From NCBI GenBank assembly GCA_963674475.2, contig CAXXFQ010000017.1, positions 310,001 to 374,000 on the forward strand: a stretch of DNA of 64,000 nt. Reading direction: 5' to 3'. Shown here piece after piece: positions 62,770 to 64,000 of the stretch. Numbering within the stretch: the first letter of the stretch is position 1; every line of letters begins with the position of its first letter. This DNA is from CAXXFQ01 sp963674475. GTDB taxonomy: Bacteria > Planctomycetota > Planctomycetia > Pirellulales > Thermoguttaceae. The notes under the pieces were generated by a model. It ran no database searches. It worked only from the letters and a program-made list of their open reading frames with translations, and was not told where the DNA came from. The position numbers were made by a program, and so were the translations under genes.

Positions 62770-63968
62770 TCGATCGTCTTTTCGTAAATCCGGTAGGTTT
62801 TGTATTTCTTGGCGCCAACCCGCTCGATCATTTGGTTGATCAGATGATTGTCTTCCAGTGTCCAGCCCAATTCGGCGGTACGGTAACCGATCGTGTTTTT
62901 GCCGTAGTCGAGCGTTCTCAAAATCAATAGTTCGGCAATGCCGCGGCGGCGATGCGATTCTAAAAGATCGAGAACCATCATGCGCGCCGTTTTGATATGG
63001 CGCGCTCGCCGAAGGAAACGGATCAACCCGATCGGAATTCCGAAGGTGGTCAACCGGCCATTCAGCGGTTTGATCGCTTCGTTGAAGTCGGGCATCGTGA
63101 TCGAGAAGCCGACCGGTTGGTCGTCGATCTCGGCGATGAGAACCAATTCCGGCACGGCGATACGGGACAGTTGTTGGGCGAAGTAGTCGAACTCGGCGTC
63201 GGTCAGTTTGGAAAACCCCCAATTTTTGGTGCGGGCCGCATTGTAGACGGTGCGGCAACGCTCGACCTCGGCGTCGAAATCGTCCATACGAAACGATCGG
63301 ATCGTGACCCCGCTTCTTCGTGCAATACGTTCGGCAATGCGGCGCCACTTGGCGAGCATGTCGTCCGGATCGTCGAACCACCACGCATAGAGGTCTTTTG
63401 TTTTTTCGAGGCCCCACGACTCCAATAGCCCCGCGTAATAGCGAGGATGGTGGTTCATCATCGTTCGTGGAGGGGTGTCGAAACCGTCGACCAAAAGTCC
63501 GACCGGGTAGTTGGTCGAGTAGTCGATCGGCCCCATGAGACCGGTTCGTCCACGCTGTCGACTCCATGCGGCCGCGGCGTCCAACAAGGCGTGAGTCACG
63601 GCCGGGTCGTCGATGGATTCGAACATGCCGAACATGCCGACGTTGGTTTCATGCAATTCGTTATAGCTGGGGTCGTCACTGACCAAAATTCGCCCGACCA
63701 TCTTTCCGCCTCGAAGGGCGATCATCGCTTGGGCTTCGCCGTGGCGGTAAAACGGGTGTTTCTTCGGGTTGATGGTTTCCTTGACTTCGACCAAAAGGGG
63801 CGGGACCCAGTTAGAGTCGTCTCGATAGATGGGCCACGGCATCGTTGCAAAACGGTGTCGATCGCGGCGCGAGCGCACCGGTTGAATCTCGATCGCCGTC
63901 GATCCGGAGTCGGGCTGGCCGCGTCCTAAAAGGGAAAATCGTTGTCTCACCGAGTTGAGCCAATCCAT
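62766..63968 (-). CDS. GNAT-fold acyltransferase-like protein
   Basis: 400 residues. The N-terminal half ('RFATMPWPIYRDDSNWVPPL', 'KHPFYRHGEAQAMIALRGGKMVGRILV', 'GMFGMFESIDDPAVTHALLDAAAAWSRQRGRTGLMGP') matches a conserved family of large GNAT-like proteins of unknown role. The C-terminal half has another GNAT-like core ('LIAEIDDQPVGFSITMPDF', 'MVLDLLESHRRRGIAELLILR', the latter like the acetyl-CoA loop). No signal peptide or membrane helix. Substrate unknown. It runs to within 32 bases of the right window edge, so upstream context is not visible. Confidence 0.82.
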   Translation of the reverse strand: MDWLNSVRQRFSLLGRGQPDSGSTAIEIQPVRSRRDRHRFATMPWPIYRDDSNWVPPLLVEVKETINPKKHPFYRHGEAQAMIALRGGKMVGRILVSDDPSYNELHETNVGMFGMFESIDDPAVTHALLDAAAAWSRQRGRTGLMGPIDYSTNYPVGLLVDGFDTPPRTMMNHHPRYYAGLLESWGLEKTKDLYAWWFDDPDDMLAKWRRIAERIARRSGVTIRSFRMDDFDAEVERCRTVYNAARTKNWGFSKLTDAEFDYFAQQLSRIAVPELVLIAEIDDQPVGFSITMPDFNEAIKPLNGRLTTFGIPIGLIRFLRRARHIKTARMMVLDLLESHRRRGIAELLILRTLDYGKNTIGYRTAELGWTLEDNHLINQMIERVGAKKYKTYRIYEKTID

Positions 63969-64000
63969 CGAAAACTACCTTGCTGTCTCGTTGCCGAAAA

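Noticed and set aside
1..64000. tRNA or rRNA genes
   Set aside because: GTTCGA-type T-loop matches found lie inside coding sequence and lack cloverleaf arms; no rRNA segment was recognised.

Overview
The window reads as a chromosomal segment of a Planctomycetota bacterium. The evidence is a DUF1559 prepilin-like protein (25445-26347), an ECF sigma factor coupled to a membrane Ser/Thr kinase, a very large secreted discoidin/beta-propeller protein with two CxxCH haem sites, a PEP-CTERM plus dockerin secreted protease, and many large exported proteins with few operons. No rRNA, tRNA, CRISPR array, phage or transposase gene was found. About 40 protein-coding genes fill the window, mostly as single genes or pairs on both strands.

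Layout. 1-4041: two minus-strand secreted or membrane proteins (partial beta-helix protein; zinc-ribbon/DUF1559-like/STN-like chimera). 4484-10731: gltB-gltD for glutamate synthase. 11194-15313: minus-strand ECF sigma factor - kinase - MoxR operon. 15630-17880: cupin, HAD hydrolase, homocysteine methyltransferase, strong terminator. 18033-21993: exported FAD oxidoreductase and glycosidase-like propeller protein. 22108-33709: minus-strand block with UDP-glucuronate decarboxylase, a double protease-fold/PDZ protein, DUF1559 protein, the haem-site giant and an alpha-L-rhamnosidase. 34080-37737: ppk1, nitroreductase, metallophosphoesterase. 38020-45814: M28 peptidase, RtcB, secreted trypsin-like protein, CehA-like protein, DnaJ-type chaperone. 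45819-49827: rnpA, an atypical low-GC histidyl-tRNA synthetase, ribulokinase. 50056-56389: MFS transporter, trpD, nucleoside hydrolase, membrane protein, aroC. 56729-63968: PQQ-propeller protein, aminofutalosine synthase mqnE, 2-hydroxyacid dehydrogenase, aldo/keto reductase, TPR protein, GNAT-like protein.

The most interesting signals are not genes. First, a family of about 130-nt elements lies just downstream of gltD, moxR, rnpA and araB, always in the sense orientation of the preceding gene, with a diverged candidate after the homocysteine methyltransferase. Each has three hairpins joined by an AAAAAGTTTTT-type linker. Hairpin sequences differ between copies while pairing is kept, which suggests a structured 3' RNA element. 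Second, a 136-138 nt direct repeat (one 39-nt block is 38/39 identical) flanks the rhamnosidase gene. One copy supplies the last codons of that gene and the other supplies the likely -35 box of ppk1. Third, a HisRS gene of visibly different composition sits between two copies of the 3' element. All comparisons were made by eye; no database search or statistics were run.
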